Positions 8,844 to 17,645 of a stretch of DNA of 39,392 bases are shown here, one piece after another; position 1 is the first letter of the stretch; every line of letters begins with the position of its first letter. Origin of the DNA: an uncultured Spartobacteria bacterium (GTDB taxonomy: Bacteria > Verrucomicrobiota > Verrucomicrobiia > Chthoniobacterales > UBA6821); the NCBI GenBank assembly GCA_903847935.1, contig CAINEX010000052.1, positions 1-39,392 on the forward strand. The letters are read 5' to 3'. Under the pieces are notes generated by a model. It worked only from the letters and a program-made list of their open reading frames with translations, had not been told where the DNA came from and ran no database searches. A program made the position numbers and the translations under genes.

Positions 8844-8873
8844 TGAAATCACGAAACACAACCCCACGATCCC

Positions 8874-10061
8874 ATGTCACGCAGTTACATCTTCTCTTCT
8901 GAATCCGTCGGTGAAGGCCACCCGGACAAAGTTTGCGACACCATCTCCGATGCCATTCTCGATGCCTGCCTTGCCCAGGATCCCATGAGCCGAGTGGCCT
9001 GTGAAACATACGCCAAGAGCAATATCGTGGTCGTCGGTGGCGAGATCACGACCAAAGCCAAACTCGATTACAACGACATCATCCGGAGAGCGATCCGCGA
9101 GATCGGCTATGTGAATAGCGATGACGTTTTCCACGCCGACACAGTCTTTATCAACAACATCATCACCGCACAGAGTCCCGATATCGCACAAGGCGTCGAT
9201 GCCAAAAAGGCAGCTGGCAAAAAGACCGCAGAGCAGGGGGCCGGCGATCAGGGACTCATGTTCGGGTACGCCTGTGACGAGACACCGGAACTCATGCCCG
9301 CACCGATCATGTATGCTCATCGCCTTGGCCGCGAACTCACACGCCTCCGCAAGAGCGGCGCCGCCAAATGGCTCCGTCCGGACGCCAAAAGTCAGGTCTC
9401 GGTGGAATATGTCGACGGGAAACCTTCACGTATCGTGAATGTCGTGATCTCAACCCAGCATTCCGAAGGGGTGTCACACAAGGAGATCGAGAAATTTTGC
9501 ATCGAAAAGGTCATTAAGAAAGTTCTTCCTGCCAAGATGCTCACCAAGAAGACAGAGTTCCTCATTAACCCGACGGGACGTTTCGTGATCGGTGGCCCTC
9601 AGGGTGATACGGGGCTCACGGGCCGCAAGATCATCGTCGACACCTACGGCGGGATGGGACGTCATGGAGGCGGTGCTTTCTCAGGCAAGGATCCAACAAA
9701 AGTTGATCGTTCCGCCGCCTACATGGGGCGCTACGTTGCCAAGAATGTCGTGGCCGCTGGTCTTGCCAATCGTTGTGAAGTTCAGTTTGCGTACGCGATC
9801 GGCTATCCCGATCCTGTCTCCATCCATATCGACACCTTCGGGACCGCCACTCTTCCAGAGGAGGCAATCGAAGTCGCCGTGAAAAAGACTTTTGGATTCA
9901 AGCCGGCCGAGATCATTAGACAACTCAGGCTACGTCGTCCGATTTACTCAAAGACGACCAACTACGGTCACTTCGGCAAGAACGATGCCGACATTACCTG
10001 GGAAAAAACCGATAAAGCGGCAGTCCTCAAGAAAACAGCCCTTGCCGCCGCTAAACTCTAA
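8874..10061 (+). CDS. metK: S-adenosylmethionine synthetase
   Basis: MetK makes S-adenosylmethionine from methionine and ATP in the cytosol. The 395-residue protein has [15 protein letters not shown] at the N-terminus with the ATP/Mg ligands His16 and Asp18, the signature GAGDQG at 122-127, [42 protein letters not shown], and the phosphate-binding [16 protein letters not shown]. Length and motifs are standard. It is followed after 44 bases by ahcY, so SAM production and SAH removal are encoded together. No Shine-Dalgarno motif precedes the ATG. Confidence 0.98.
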   Translation: MSRSYIFSSESVGEGHPDKVCDTISDAILDACLAQDPMSRVACETYAKSNIVVVGGEITTKAKLDYNDIIRRAIREIGYVNSDDVFHADTVFINNIITAQSPDIAQGVDAKKAAGKKTAEQGAGDQGLMFGYACDETPELMPAPIMYAHRLGRELTRLRKSGAAKWLRPDAKSQVSVEYVDGKPSRIVNVVISTQHSEGVSHKEIEKFCIEKVIKKVLPAKMLTKKTEFLINPTGRFVIGGPQGDTGLTGRKIIVDTYGGMGRHGGGAFSGKDPTKVDRSAAYMGRYVAKNVVAAGLANRCEVQFAYAIGYPDPVSIHIDTFGTATLPEEAIEVAVKKTFGFKPAEIIRQLRLRRPIYSKTTNYGHFGKNDADITWEKTDKAAVLKKTALAAAKL

Positions 10062-10105
10062 TCCTCCCGATCACCTCCAATAGATTCATTAATCATCTGA
10101 AATTC

Positions 10106-11518
10106 ATGACAAATAAAACCGACTACAAAGTAGCAGACATCACACTCGCCGAGTGGGGTCGCAAGGAAATCAGCATCGCCGAACAGGAGATGCCCGGCCT
10201 CATGTCCATCCGTGCAAAGTACGCCAAGGACAAGCCGCTGAAGGGAGTCCGTATCACCGGATCCCTTCACATGACCATTCAGACCGCGGTGCTCATCGAG
10301 ACCCTTACCGATCTCGGCGCCGATGTCCGCTGGGCCAGTTGCAATATCTTCTCAACACAGGACCAGGCGGCTGCCGCGATCGCCGTCACAGGCGTTCCTG
10401 TCTTCGCCTGGAAGGGTGAGAGCCTTGAGGAATACTGGTGGTGCACCTACAAGGCCATATCCTTCGATGGCGGCAAGGGACCAGAGATGGTCGTCGATGA
10501 CGGCGGGGATGTGACTCTTCTCCTCCACAAGGGATACGAACTCGAGGAAGGGGACAATTGGGTTAACACACCTTCAGGCAACCATGAGGAGCAGGTCATC
10601 AAGGATCTCCTCAAGCAGGTTTACAAGGAGAACCCAACCCGCTGGCACGACATCGTCAAGGACTGGCGCGGCGTTTCCGAGGAGACCACCACCGGCGTTC
10701 ACCGTCTTTATAAGCTCCATGAGAAGGGCAAGCTACTCGTGCCTGCTTTCAATGTGAATGACTCCGTGACCAAATCGAAGTTCGACAATCTCTATGGTTG
10801 CCGTCACTCGCTCGTCGATGGACTGAACCGCGCCATTGACGTCATGATCTCCGGTAAGGTCGCCGTGATCTGCGGCTACGGCGATGTCGGCAAGGGTAGT
10901 GCCCAGTCCCTGCGTGGACAGGGAGCCCGCGTCATCATTACCGAGATCGACCCGATCAATGCTCTTCAGGCCGCCATGGAGGGCTACGAAGTCACCACAC
11001 TCGAGGAGACCCTTGGACGCGCTGACATCTACGTCACCACCACCGGTAACGTGGGAGTCATCACGTTCGAGCATATGAAACGCATGAAGGATCAGGCGAT
11101 CATCTGCAATATCGGTCACTTCGACAACGAAATCGAGGTCGACAAGCTTCAAGGCGACACATCAGTCAAGCGCACCAATATCAAGCCTCAGGTGGACAAG
11201 TATACCTTCCCCGGCGGCAATGAGATCTTCCTTTTGGCGGAGGGACGCCTCGTCAATCTCGGTTGTGCCACAGGTCACCCAAGCTTTGTCATGAGTGCCA
11301 GCTTCAGCAACCAGACCCTTGCGCAACTCGAACTCTGGAAGAATCGTGAAACCTACAAGCCGGGCGTCTACGTCCTGCCCAAAAGACTTGATGAGGAAGT
11401 CGCCCGCCTCCACCTCGACAAGATCGGTGTAAAGTTAACTCAACTCACCAAGGAGCAGGCCGAATACCTTGATGTTTCCTTGGAGGGCCCCTACAAGCCC
11501 GCCCACTATCGCTACTAG
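10106..11518 (+). CDS. ahcY: Adenosylhomocysteinase
   Basis: AhcY splits S-adenosylhomocysteine into adenosine and homocysteine with bound NAD+, removing the product inhibitor of methyltransferases. The 470-residue protein has [34 protein letters not shown], the conserved [21 protein letters not shown] with the active-site Lys and Asp, the NAD-binding [21 protein letters not shown], and the C-terminal KPAHYRY that donates Lys and Tyr to the neighbouring subunit. The insertion that separates bacterial enzymes from shorter archaeal forms is present. It is co-directional with metK, and a strong terminator follows it. Confidence 0.98.
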   Translation: MTNKTDYKVADITLAEWGRKEISIAEQEMPGLMSIRAKYAKDKPLKGVRITGSLHMTIQTAVLIETLTDLGADVRWASCNIFSTQDQAAAAIAVTGVPVFAWKGESLEEYWWCTYKAISFDGGKGPEMVVDDGGDVTLLLHKGYELEEGDNWVNTPSGNHEEQVIKDLLKQVYKENPTRWHDIVKDWRGVSEETTTGVHRLYKLHEKGKLLVPAFNVNDSVTKSKFDNLYGCRHSLVDGLNRAIDVMISGKVAVICGYGDVGKGSAQSLRGQGARVIITEIDPINALQAAMEGYEVTTLEETLGRADIYVTTTGNVGVITFEHMKRMKDQAIICNIGHFDNEIEVDKLQGDTSVKRTNIKPQVDKYTFPGGNEIFLLAEGRLVNLGCATGHPSFVMSASFSNQTLAQLELWKNRETYKPGVYVLPKRLDEEVARLHLDKIGVKLTQLTKEQAEYLDVSLEGPYKPAHYRY

Positions 11519-11532
11519 TCTCAGTATAAATT

Positions 11533-11570
11533 AAAAAAAGCCCCGGCTAGCAATTGGCCGGGGCTTTTTT
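11533..11570 (+). terminator. Rho-independent terminator after ahcY
   Basis: A perfect nine-pair stem, AGCCCCGGC / GCCGGGGCT with a nine-base loop, is followed by six T and preceded by seven A. It ends the metK-ahcY transcript about 20 bases after the stop. It is the clearest intrinsic terminator in the window. Confidence 0.93.
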
Positions 11571-11621
11571 ATTTGATGATCTACCCCATGGCACACTTCT
11601 TGCTGAATTTCACATTATTTA

Positions 11622-13136
11622 ATGAAAAACAATTCCATGATATCTAACCCCGATGTTGTCCTGATCGGAGCCGGGATTATGAGCGCAACTCTCGGCGTTC
11701 TCCTCAAGGAACTCGATCCCGCACTAAATATCCAGATTTTCGAGACCCTGGACGATGTGGCTCTTGAGAGCTCCGATGCATGGAACAATGCTGGCACCGG
11801 ACATGCGGCACTCTGTGAACTGAACTACACACCAGAAAAAACAGATGGTTGCATCGATGTTTCCAAAGCCATCAAGGTCAACGAGTCGTTCAAGATTTCA
11901 CTCCAATTCTGGGCCTATCTCATTGAGAAAAACCTCATCGCCCTTCCCTCGGAATTCATCCGAAAAGTTCCACATATGAGTTTTGTCATTGGTGACAAGG
12001 ATGTGGAATTCCTTCGCAAGCGACATGCCAGCATGAAGGAGGTCCCTCTCTTTAAGGCGATGGAATTTTCTGATGACCCTAAGAAACTAGCTGAGTGGAT
12101 GCCCTTGGTCATGGAAGGACGAGATCTCTCACAACCACTTGCAGCGACCCATACGGAGGATGGAACTGATGTCAACTTTGGGGCTCTTACACGCAATCTT
12201 TTCAACCATCTGAAGGATTTGGAGGGAGTTTCCATTCATCTGAATCACGAAGTTCGAAATCTCACTCGCAAAAAAAACGGTTCCTGGATGATTCAGATCA
12301 AGGATAAATCCTCAGGAAGCGAACGCTATCTGAATACAAAATTCGTCTTCCTCGGCGCCGGAGGGGGAGTGTTACCACTACTTCAAAAATCAAAGATTCC
12401 CGAAGGTGATGGTTATGGTGGCTTTCCTGTCAGTGGGCAGTGGCTTCGGTGCACCAATCGGGAGCTGATCGAACAACACCAGGTCAAGGTCTACGGCAAG
12501 GCTTCCATGGGAGCGCCGCCAATGTCGGTCCCCCACCTGGACACCCGGATGATTGATGGTGAAAAGGGGCTTCTCTTCGGACCCTTCGCAGGATTCAGCA
12601 CCAAGTATTTGAAGTATGGTTCCGTGTTTGATTTTCCACTCTCCATTCGGTCCAGCAACCTTCTGCCGATGACAGCAGCCGGGCTACAGAATATTACACT
12701 TACGATCTATCTGATTGAACAAGTCCTTCAATCCTCAAATGATCGTCTACGTGCCCTGCGTGAGTTTATTCCGAAAGCACGCATGGAAGACTGGAAACTC
12801 GAAACAGCCGGTCAGCGTGTTCAAATCATCAAGAGAGATCCCCAAAAAGGAGGCATTCTTGAATTCGGCACGGAGATCATCTGTGCGGGTGATGGTTCAC
12901 TTGCAGCCCTACTGGGAGCCTCTCCCGGAGCATCTACCTCCGTGGCCATCATGCTTGATCTCCTCAGCGAGTGCTTCCCCGAGAAAGTCAGATCACCGTC
13001 ATGGCAGACGAAACTCCATGAAATGATCCCGTCTTACGGAAAGTCCTTGGCCAATGATCCACGCTTCCATCAAGAGATCACAGATCGGGCAAACGCCATC
13101 CTTGGCTTTGAACCACTTAACGCGGAAGCCATCTGA
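11622..13136 (+). CDS. mqo: Malate:quinone oxidoreductase
   Basis: Mqo is a membrane-associated FAD enzyme that oxidises L-malate to oxaloacetate and passes electrons to quinone, bypassing NAD-dependent malate dehydrogenase. The 504-residue protein begins with VVLIGAGIMSATLGVLLKELDP for FAD binding and continues with AWNNAGTGHAALCELNYTPE, RKVPHMSFV, DGTDVNFGALTR, FVFLGAGGGVLPLLQKS and GGFPVSGQWLRC. The C-terminal LGASPGASTSVAIMLDLL is also conserved. The first ATG (11622) and a second at 11637 are both possible. The second would start directly at the flavin-binding strand. No Shine-Dalgarno motif is seen. It starts 51 bases after the ahcY terminator and converges on kduD. Confidence 0.96.
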   Translation: MKNNSMISNPDVVLIGAGIMSATLGVLLKELDPALNIQIFETLDDVALESSDAWNNAGTGHAALCELNYTPEKTDGCIDVSKAIKVNESFKISLQFWAYLIEKNLIALPSEFIRKVPHMSFVIGDKDVEFLRKRHASMKEVPLFKAMEFSDDPKKLAEWMPLVMEGRDLSQPLAATHTEDGTDVNFGALTRNLFNHLKDLEGVSIHLNHEVRNLTRKKNGSWMIQIKDKSSGSERYLNTKFVFLGAGGGVLPLLQKSKIPEGDGYGGFPVSGQWLRCTNRELIEQHQVKVYGKASMGAPPMSVPHLDTRMIDGEKGLLFGPFAGFSTKYLKYGSVFDFPLSIRSSNLLPMTAAGLQNITLTIYLIEQVLQSSNDRLRALREFIPKARMEDWKLETAGQRVQIIKRDPQKGGILEFGTEIICAGDGSLAALLGASPGASTSVAIMLDLLSECFPEKVRSPSWQTKLHEMIPSYGKSLANDPRFHQEITDRANAILGFEPLNAEAI

Positions 13137-13170
13137 GAGGAGTGATTCCAATTATAAATATTACTAGAAA

Positions 13171-13935
13171 TTACCGTCCCATCCAACCGCCATCGACTGT
13201 CAGTACCGTTCCGTGAACATAGTCCGATGCCTTGCTGCTGAGGAAGACAACGGCGCCGTTTAGATCCTCGGCAGTTCCCCATCGTCCTGCGGGAATACGC
13301 GCGAGGATAGCACTGTTACGGGCCTCATCCGCTCGCAGGGCCGAGGTGTTATCCGTGGCGATATAACCGGGGGCGATCGCGTTTACATTAATTCCATGAG
13401 ATGCCCACTCGTTGGAAAGTGCCTTGGTGAGTTGGGCAATACCTCCCTTGCTTGCAGCGTATCCGGGAACAGTAATTCCCCCTTGAAACGAGAGCAGGGA
13501 AGCGGTGAAGACAATCTTACCACTCTTTCGCTGGATCATTTGAGCGCCGATTTCGCGGGCCATCACGAACTGAGAACGAAGATTCACATCCATGACATGA
13601 TCCCAGTCCTCATCACTATGAACTGCAGCAGGGGCACGACGAATGGTGCCAGCATTGGCAATCAGGATATCGATCACCGGCTCCTCGGTGACCACCGTGC
13701 TGAGAAATGATTTCAGTGCCTCCCTGTCTGAAAAATCACAGGCATAGGCGCGGAATTTCCGACCGAGGGCGGTCACTTCTTTCTCAATTTCGCTACCGGA
13801 GAGCTCCAGGGTGGCGCTTACCCCGATAATATCAGCGCCGGCACGTGCAAGAGCGGTTGCGATGGCCTTCCCGATGCCGCGACTACAACCGGTGACCAAC
13901 GCCTTCTTACCGGTGAGATTAAAGAGATCTTCCAT
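13171..13935 (-). CDS. kduD: 2-dehydro-3-deoxy-D-gluconate 5-dehydrogenase (SDR family)
   Basis: KduD reduces 2,5-diketo-3-deoxygluconate to 2-keto-3-deoxygluconate with NADH. The 254-residue short-chain dehydrogenase has the cofactor motif TGCSRGIG (15-22), NAG (94-96), and the catalytic set Ser146, Tyr159 and Lys163 (YAASK). The N-terminus FNLTGKKALVTG and the C-terminus VHGTVLTVDGGWMGR match KduD. SDR paralogues are many, but position 15 bases downstream of kduI makes the assignment firm. It is the second gene of a two-gene operon that feeds uronates into the Entner-Doudoroff branch. Confidence 0.9.
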   Translation of the reverse strand: MEDLFNLTGKKALVTGCSRGIGKAIATALARAGADIIGVSATLELSGSEIEKEVTALGRKFRAYACDFSDREALKSFLSTVVTEEPVIDILIANAGTIRRAPAAVHSDEDWDHVMDVNLRSQFVMAREIGAQMIQRKSGKIVFTASLLSFQGGITVPGYAASKGGIAQLTKALSNEWASHGINVNAIAPGYIATDNTSALRADEARNSAILARIPAGRWGTAEDLNGAVVFLSSKASDYVHGTVLTVDGGWMGR

Positions 13936-13950
13936 GGAAGTCAGATAGCT

Positions 13951-14784
13951 TTATCGGAGATCGGAAATGGGGAATCCATCCATGTCATTGAAATCCTGAT
14001 TCTCCCCACCCATCCCCCAGCAAAAAGAGTAACTGGCAGTTCCGGCTCCGGAGTGGATCGACCAAACAGGCGAAAGAATCGCTTCACCAGCGCCGACCAC
14101 AAGATGACGGGTCTCGGAAGGTTCGCCCATCAGGTGAATGACCCGATGAGCGGGATCCATATCAAAATAGAGATAGGCCTCGGAACGCCGCAGATGGGTA
14201 TGTGATGGCATCGTGTTCCAGATACTACCTGATTTCATGCAGGTGATGCCCATGACCAGTTGGCAACTCTGCACCCCCTCTCGATGAATATATTTATAAA
14301 TGGTGCGCTGATTGGCGGTTTCGGGTGCCCCTAACTCCACAGCGGTGGCATCAACCTGTCGGGAAAGTGTTGTCGGGTAGGCAGTGTGTGCAGGGTAACT
14401 CAGGAGATAAAAGAGAGCGGGGGCTGATGAATCAGCACTGTGAAAAAAAACCTCTTTGACTCCCCTGCCGATATAGAGGCAATCGAGTTTCTGCATTGGA
14501 AACATTTTGCCATCCACTTCGACCTTTCCGGCACCACCAATGTTCAGGATGCCTATCTCGCGACGCTCCAGGAAATAGTCGGCCGCAAGCTCCTTCTTGG
14601 AAGCCTCAAGCTTGAGAGGAGCGGATGCGGGCACCGCCGATCCGACAATAGTGCGGTCTGTCTCCCAATAGTTCAGCACGACCGAGTCGGGAACAAATAG
14701 CGACCCAAGAAGGAAATTGGCACGGAGTTCCTCCGTATTGAAGCGCGATACCGACCCGGGGCTGTGTGCGTTGATGATTTTCAT
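13951..14784 (-). CDS. kduI: 5-keto-4-deoxyuronate isomerase
   Basis: KduI isomerises 4-deoxy-L-threo-5-hexosulose uronate, the product of pectate or glycosaminoglycan lyases, to 2,5-diketo-3-deoxygluconate. The cupin protein has YFLERREIGILNIGGAGKVEVDG, LYIGRGVKEVFF, the zinc site NTMPSHTHLRRSEAYLYF (HxH plus Glu), ETRHLVV and SPVWSIHSGAGTASYSFCWGMGGENQ. The ATG at 14782-14784 gives 277 residues, close to the 278 of the E. coli protein as I recall it. The frame can be extended eleven codons to a GTG at 14815-14817, which I think is spurious. No polysaccharide lyase, kdgK or kdgA is in the window. Confidence 0.95.
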   Translation of the reverse strand: MKIINAHSPGSVSRFNTEELRANFLLGSLFVPDSVVLNYWETDRTIVGSAVPASAPLKLEASKKELAADYFLERREIGILNIGGAGKVEVDGKMFPMQKLDCLYIGRGVKEVFFHSADSSAPALFYLLSYPAHTAYPTTLSRQVDATAVELGAPETANQRTIYKYIHREGVQSCQLVMGITCMKSGSIWNTMPSHTHLRRSEAYLYFDMDPAHRVIHLMGEPSETRHLVVGAGEAILSPVWSIHSGAGTASYSFCWGMGGENQDFNDMDGFPISDLR

Positions 14785-14829
14785 GATTCTTGGATTCGAA
14801 TTTTTTGAAGGATGCACTCAAATATCAAC

Positions 14830-14858
14830 GTATTAGGATAAGAAGGGAAAGTCTTCAA
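14830..14858 (-). promoter_or_regulatory. Possible kduI-kduD promoter
   Basis: Read on the minus strand, TTGAAG, a 17-base spacer and TAATAC lie 46 bases upstream of the chosen kduI ATG. The -35 is fair and the -10 is weak. Confidence 0.35.
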
Positions 14859-14929
14859 AAGAGCAAAAGCATCAACCTTCGTTCGATTGAATAGGCAAAG
14901 TTATCCTCCTCTAAAAACAAACCGGCCAA

Positions 14930-15661
14930 TTACTTAATCGCCGTCCAGACGCGATGAACGTCGTCGTGCTCTTCAAGTGCCTGAAGAAACTCTCCGGCCT
15001 CTGCACGCTGCTCATCAGTCAAGGTAGGGAAAGTCTTCGCCACGTAGCCAATCTCACTGGTCACAACCTTCCAGGCATTATCCTTGAGCCAATTGGTTAC
15101 GGCCGCGGTGGCGGTTCTATCGGTAATGAATCGGGCTCCCCTTTTATCAGCGGGGATATCGTCGTTCTGCTCGTGAGTGAGGGACTCGACCTCGTTGGCT
15201 CCGGCCTCGATTGCTGCCTCCTCAAGATCAGCCGAAGCATGCTCCGTGTATGCTTCAACGAGACCGACATGATCAAAGAGGAATTTATTACTTCCCGGTG
15301 TTCCAAGTTGTCCGTCGCGGAAGAGAACCCTGATCTCAGGTGTCGTGCGGTTTGTATTGTCGGTATAGACCTCGACGATCACTGGAACCTTATGCGGGGC
15401 ATACCCCTCGAAGGCGATATGATCGATGATCGCCTTGTCCTCACCGATCCCGGCCCCCTTGTTAATCGCACGGTCAATGACGTCCTTGGAGACACTCTCG
15501 GCACGGGCCTTTTCAAGAGCGGCAAAGAGACGTGAGTTCGTTGCGGGATCTGCACCACCCTGCCTCGCGGCGATGGTGATTTCCCGGACAAACTTACCCG
15601 TTGATTTGGACTTCTTGAGCGATGCGACCTCGCGTTTCGCGAGAAGCCATTGACGACCCAT
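14930..15661 (-). CDS. YebC/TACO1-family protein
   Basis: The 243-residue protein follows the YebC family throughout: FVREITIAARQGGADPATNSRLFAALEKARAESVSKDVIDRAINKG, then EGYAPHKVPVIVEVYTDNTNRT, EIRVLFRDGQLGTPGSNKFLFDHVG and a C-terminal FLQALEEHDDVHRVWTAI. Its N-terminus, MGRQWLLAKREV, differs from the common MAGHSKWANIKHKK and resembles the MGRKW start of the YeeN branch. Family members were first described as transcription regulators. More recent work on YebC and mitochondrial TACO1 points to a role in translation of difficult sequences on the ribosome. It lies 32 bases downstream of typA on the same strand, which favours the translation role. Confidence 0.9.
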   Translation of the reverse strand: MGRQWLLAKREVASLKKSKSTGKFVREITIAARQGGADPATNSRLFAALEKARAESVSKDVIDRAINKGAGIGEDKAIIDHIAFEGYAPHKVPVIVEVYTDNTNRTTPEIRVLFRDGQLGTPGSNKFLFDHVGLVEAYTEHASADLEEAAIEAGANEVESLTHEQNDDIPADKRGARFITDRTATAAVTNWLKDNAWKVVTSEIGYVAKTFPTLTDEQRAEAGEFLQALEEHDDVHRVWTAIK

Positions 15662-15693
15662 GGTTGAAGAAAAGTTGGGGGCTCGGTGACTTT

Positions 15694-17523
15694 TTAATCC
15701 TCGGCGATCACCGGCACGCTGCTTGCACGTTTGCGGGCCGTGGCGTCGAGAAGCTTCTTGCGGAGACGGATCGTCAAGGGGGTCACCTCGACGTACTCGT
15801 CCGGAGCGATGTACTCGAGGGAGCGCTCGAGGCTCATCTTGAGCGGAGGAGAGAGGGAAACTCCCTTTCCGTCACCGGTGCTACGCATGTTGTTCAAGGT
15901 TTTTGCCTTACAGACGTTGACCGGCATGTCATCGGCGCGGGAGTTCTCTCCTACGATCATCCCCACATAGACGTCGTCCTGAGGTGAGACGAAGAGACGG
16001 CCGCGTTCCTGGATCTTTTCCATGGAGTAGGCCATTGCCGTACCCGCCTCCATGGCAATGAGAACCCCGTTGTTACGGGTAGGAATCTCACCCTTGTACT
16101 CGGCGTACTCCTTAAAGATGTGGGACATGATACCAGCCCCCTTGGTCAGGTTGACCAGGTCGGTCTCAAATCCGATGAGTCCGCGGGTAGGTGCCTCGGC
16201 CTGAACGGTAACGCTCTTTGTCTTGTGATCCATGTTCACGATCTCGGCCTTGCGTCCTGCGAGGCTCTGAAGGATGTCACCAAGATTGTCGGGCGGTACA
16301 TCGACATAGACATTCTCGATCGGTTCGAGCAGCTTGCCACCCTCGCCACGCTTGTAGATGACCTCTGGTCGTGAGACGAGAAGCTCGAAGCCCTCGCGGC
16401 GCATCTGCTCCACGATGACGGCGATCTGCATCTCTCCGCGTGCCTTGATCTGGAAGTGACCGGCGAGTTCGGTCTCCTTGACCTCAATGGAGACGTTGGT
16501 ACGGGTCTCGCGGGTGAGACGCTCCTTGATCTGACGTGCCGTAACAAGTTTACCCTCTTTACCAACAAGCGGTCCGTCGTTGATACAGATCTTCATCGTG
16601 ATCGTCGGAGGATCGATGTCAACGAAGGCAAGCGGCTCACGGGTGTCATTATCGGTGATGGTCTCACCGATGTAGACCTCCTCAAATCCACAGATGCCGA
16701 CGATGTCTCCGGCGCTCGCTTCCTGAAGCTCGATCTTCTGAAGTCCTTTGTGGCCGAAGATTGCGGTGACTGGCTTCTTCTCCTTCGTGCCATTCTTGTG
16801 GATGGCAACGACCTGCTCCCCCATCTTGACCTTACCACTGATGATACGGCCAAAAGCAATACGTCCAAGATAGTCGCTGTAATCGAGGTTGGATACAAGC
16901 ATCTGGAAGTGCTCGACATCCGACTTCTTGGGAGCCGGGATGTGCTTCACGATGGCCTCATAGAGCGGCTCCATCGTGGTGCTCTCTTGATCAATCTCAT
17001 TCTTGGCAAAGCCCGCCTTGGCGCTCGCGTAAACAGTTGGGAAATCGAGTTGCTCGTCGTTCGCACCAAGCTCTAGAAAGAGCTCGAAGACCATGTCGAG
17101 AACCTTGTGGGGATCTGCGTTGTCACGGTCGATCTTATTGATCACGACGATCGGCTTAAGACCGTTCTCAAGGGCTTTCTTCAGGACGAATTTGGTCTGG
17201 GCTTGAGGTCCGCCGAAAGCGTCCACAACAAGAAGCACTCCGTCGACCATCTTCATGATACGCTCCACCTCACCGCCGAAGTCGGCGTGACCCGGAGTAT
17301 CAACGATATTGACGTGATAGTCATTCCACTGGAACGCGGCATTCTTGGCCTTGATGGTGATCCCCTTCTCACGCTCAAGATCCATGGAGTCCATGATACG
17401 GATCTCGGTGGCCTTCGCCTCATTGGCACGGAACGTGCCCGATTGTTTGAGAAGCTGATCGACTAGGGTGGTCTTCCCGTGGTCGACGTGGGCGATGATG
17501 GCGATATTGCGAATTTTGTCCAT
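15694..17523 (-). CDS. typA: Ribosome-associated GTPase TypA/BipA
   Basis: TypA/BipA is a translational GTPase related to EF-G that helps 50S assembly and stress adaptation. The 609-residue protein has G1 AHVDHGKT (11-18), the effector region DSMDLEREKGITI, G3 DTPGHADF, G4 NKIDRD and SAKAGF for G5. These are followed by a beta-barrel domain, the elongation-factor-G-like domain with RGEMQIAVIVEQMRREGFEL, and the BipA-specific C-terminal domain (RGRLFVSPQDDVYVGMIVGENSR, LEYIAPDEYVEVTP). It is probably the first gene of a typA-yebC operon, with a promoter at 17544-17572. The Shine-Dalgarno motif is absent. Confidence 0.97.
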   Translation of the reverse strand: MDKIRNIAIIAHVDHGKTTLVDQLLKQSGTFRANEAKATEIRIMDSMDLEREKGITIKAKNAAFQWNDYHVNIVDTPGHADFGGEVERIMKMVDGVLLVVDAFGGPQAQTKFVLKKALENGLKPIVVINKIDRDNADPHKVLDMVFELFLELGANDEQLDFPTVYASAKAGFAKNEIDQESTTMEPLYEAIVKHIPAPKKSDVEHFQMLVSNLDYSDYLGRIAFGRIISGKVKMGEQVVAIHKNGTKEKKPVTAIFGHKGLQKIELQEASAGDIVGICGFEEVYIGETITDNDTREPLAFVDIDPPTITMKICINDGPLVGKEGKLVTARQIKERLTRETRTNVSIEVKETELAGHFQIKARGEMQIAVIVEQMRREGFELLVSRPEVIYKRGEGGKLLEPIENVYVDVPPDNLGDILQSLAGRKAEIVNMDHKTKSVTVQAEAPTRGLIGFETDLVNLTKGAGIMSHIFKEYAEYKGEIPTRNNGVLIAMEAGTAMAYSMEKIQERGRLFVSPQDDVYVGMIVGENSRADDMPVNVCKAKTLNNMRSTGDGKGVSLSPPLKMSLERSLEYIAPDEYVEVTPLTIRLRKKLLDATARKRASSVPVIAED

Positions 17524-17543
17524 GGTCTTTTGAGTAGCCGGAC

Positions 17544-17572
17544 ACTATCTCCTTTGAGCCTGCTCATGTCAA
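17544..17572 (-). promoter_or_regulatory. typA promoter
   Basis: On the minus strand a consensus -35 TTGACA (17567-17572) is followed by a 17-base spacer and -10 GATAGT (17544-17549, 4 of 6). A start near 17537 would leave a leader of only about 14 bases before the typA ATG. Confidence 0.6.
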
Positions 17573-17645
17573 CGAGGCACATGATTTGCTACGATATCGT
17601 CACTTAGAATAGCACCACCATCACTCATTCTCATTTTATTTCCCG

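Noticed and set aside
8808-8873. SAM or SAH riboswitch upstream of metK
   Set aside because: The divergent spacer is only 84 bases and shows no conserved riboswitch core; the palindrome points to protein control.
14785-14817. GTG start eleven codons upstream in kduI
   Set aside because: The ATG gives the family's usual length, and the extra residues do not match KduI.
16120-17466. Plus-strand frames opposite typA (up to about 200 codons)
   Set aside because: They mirror the coding constraints of typA and show no domain.
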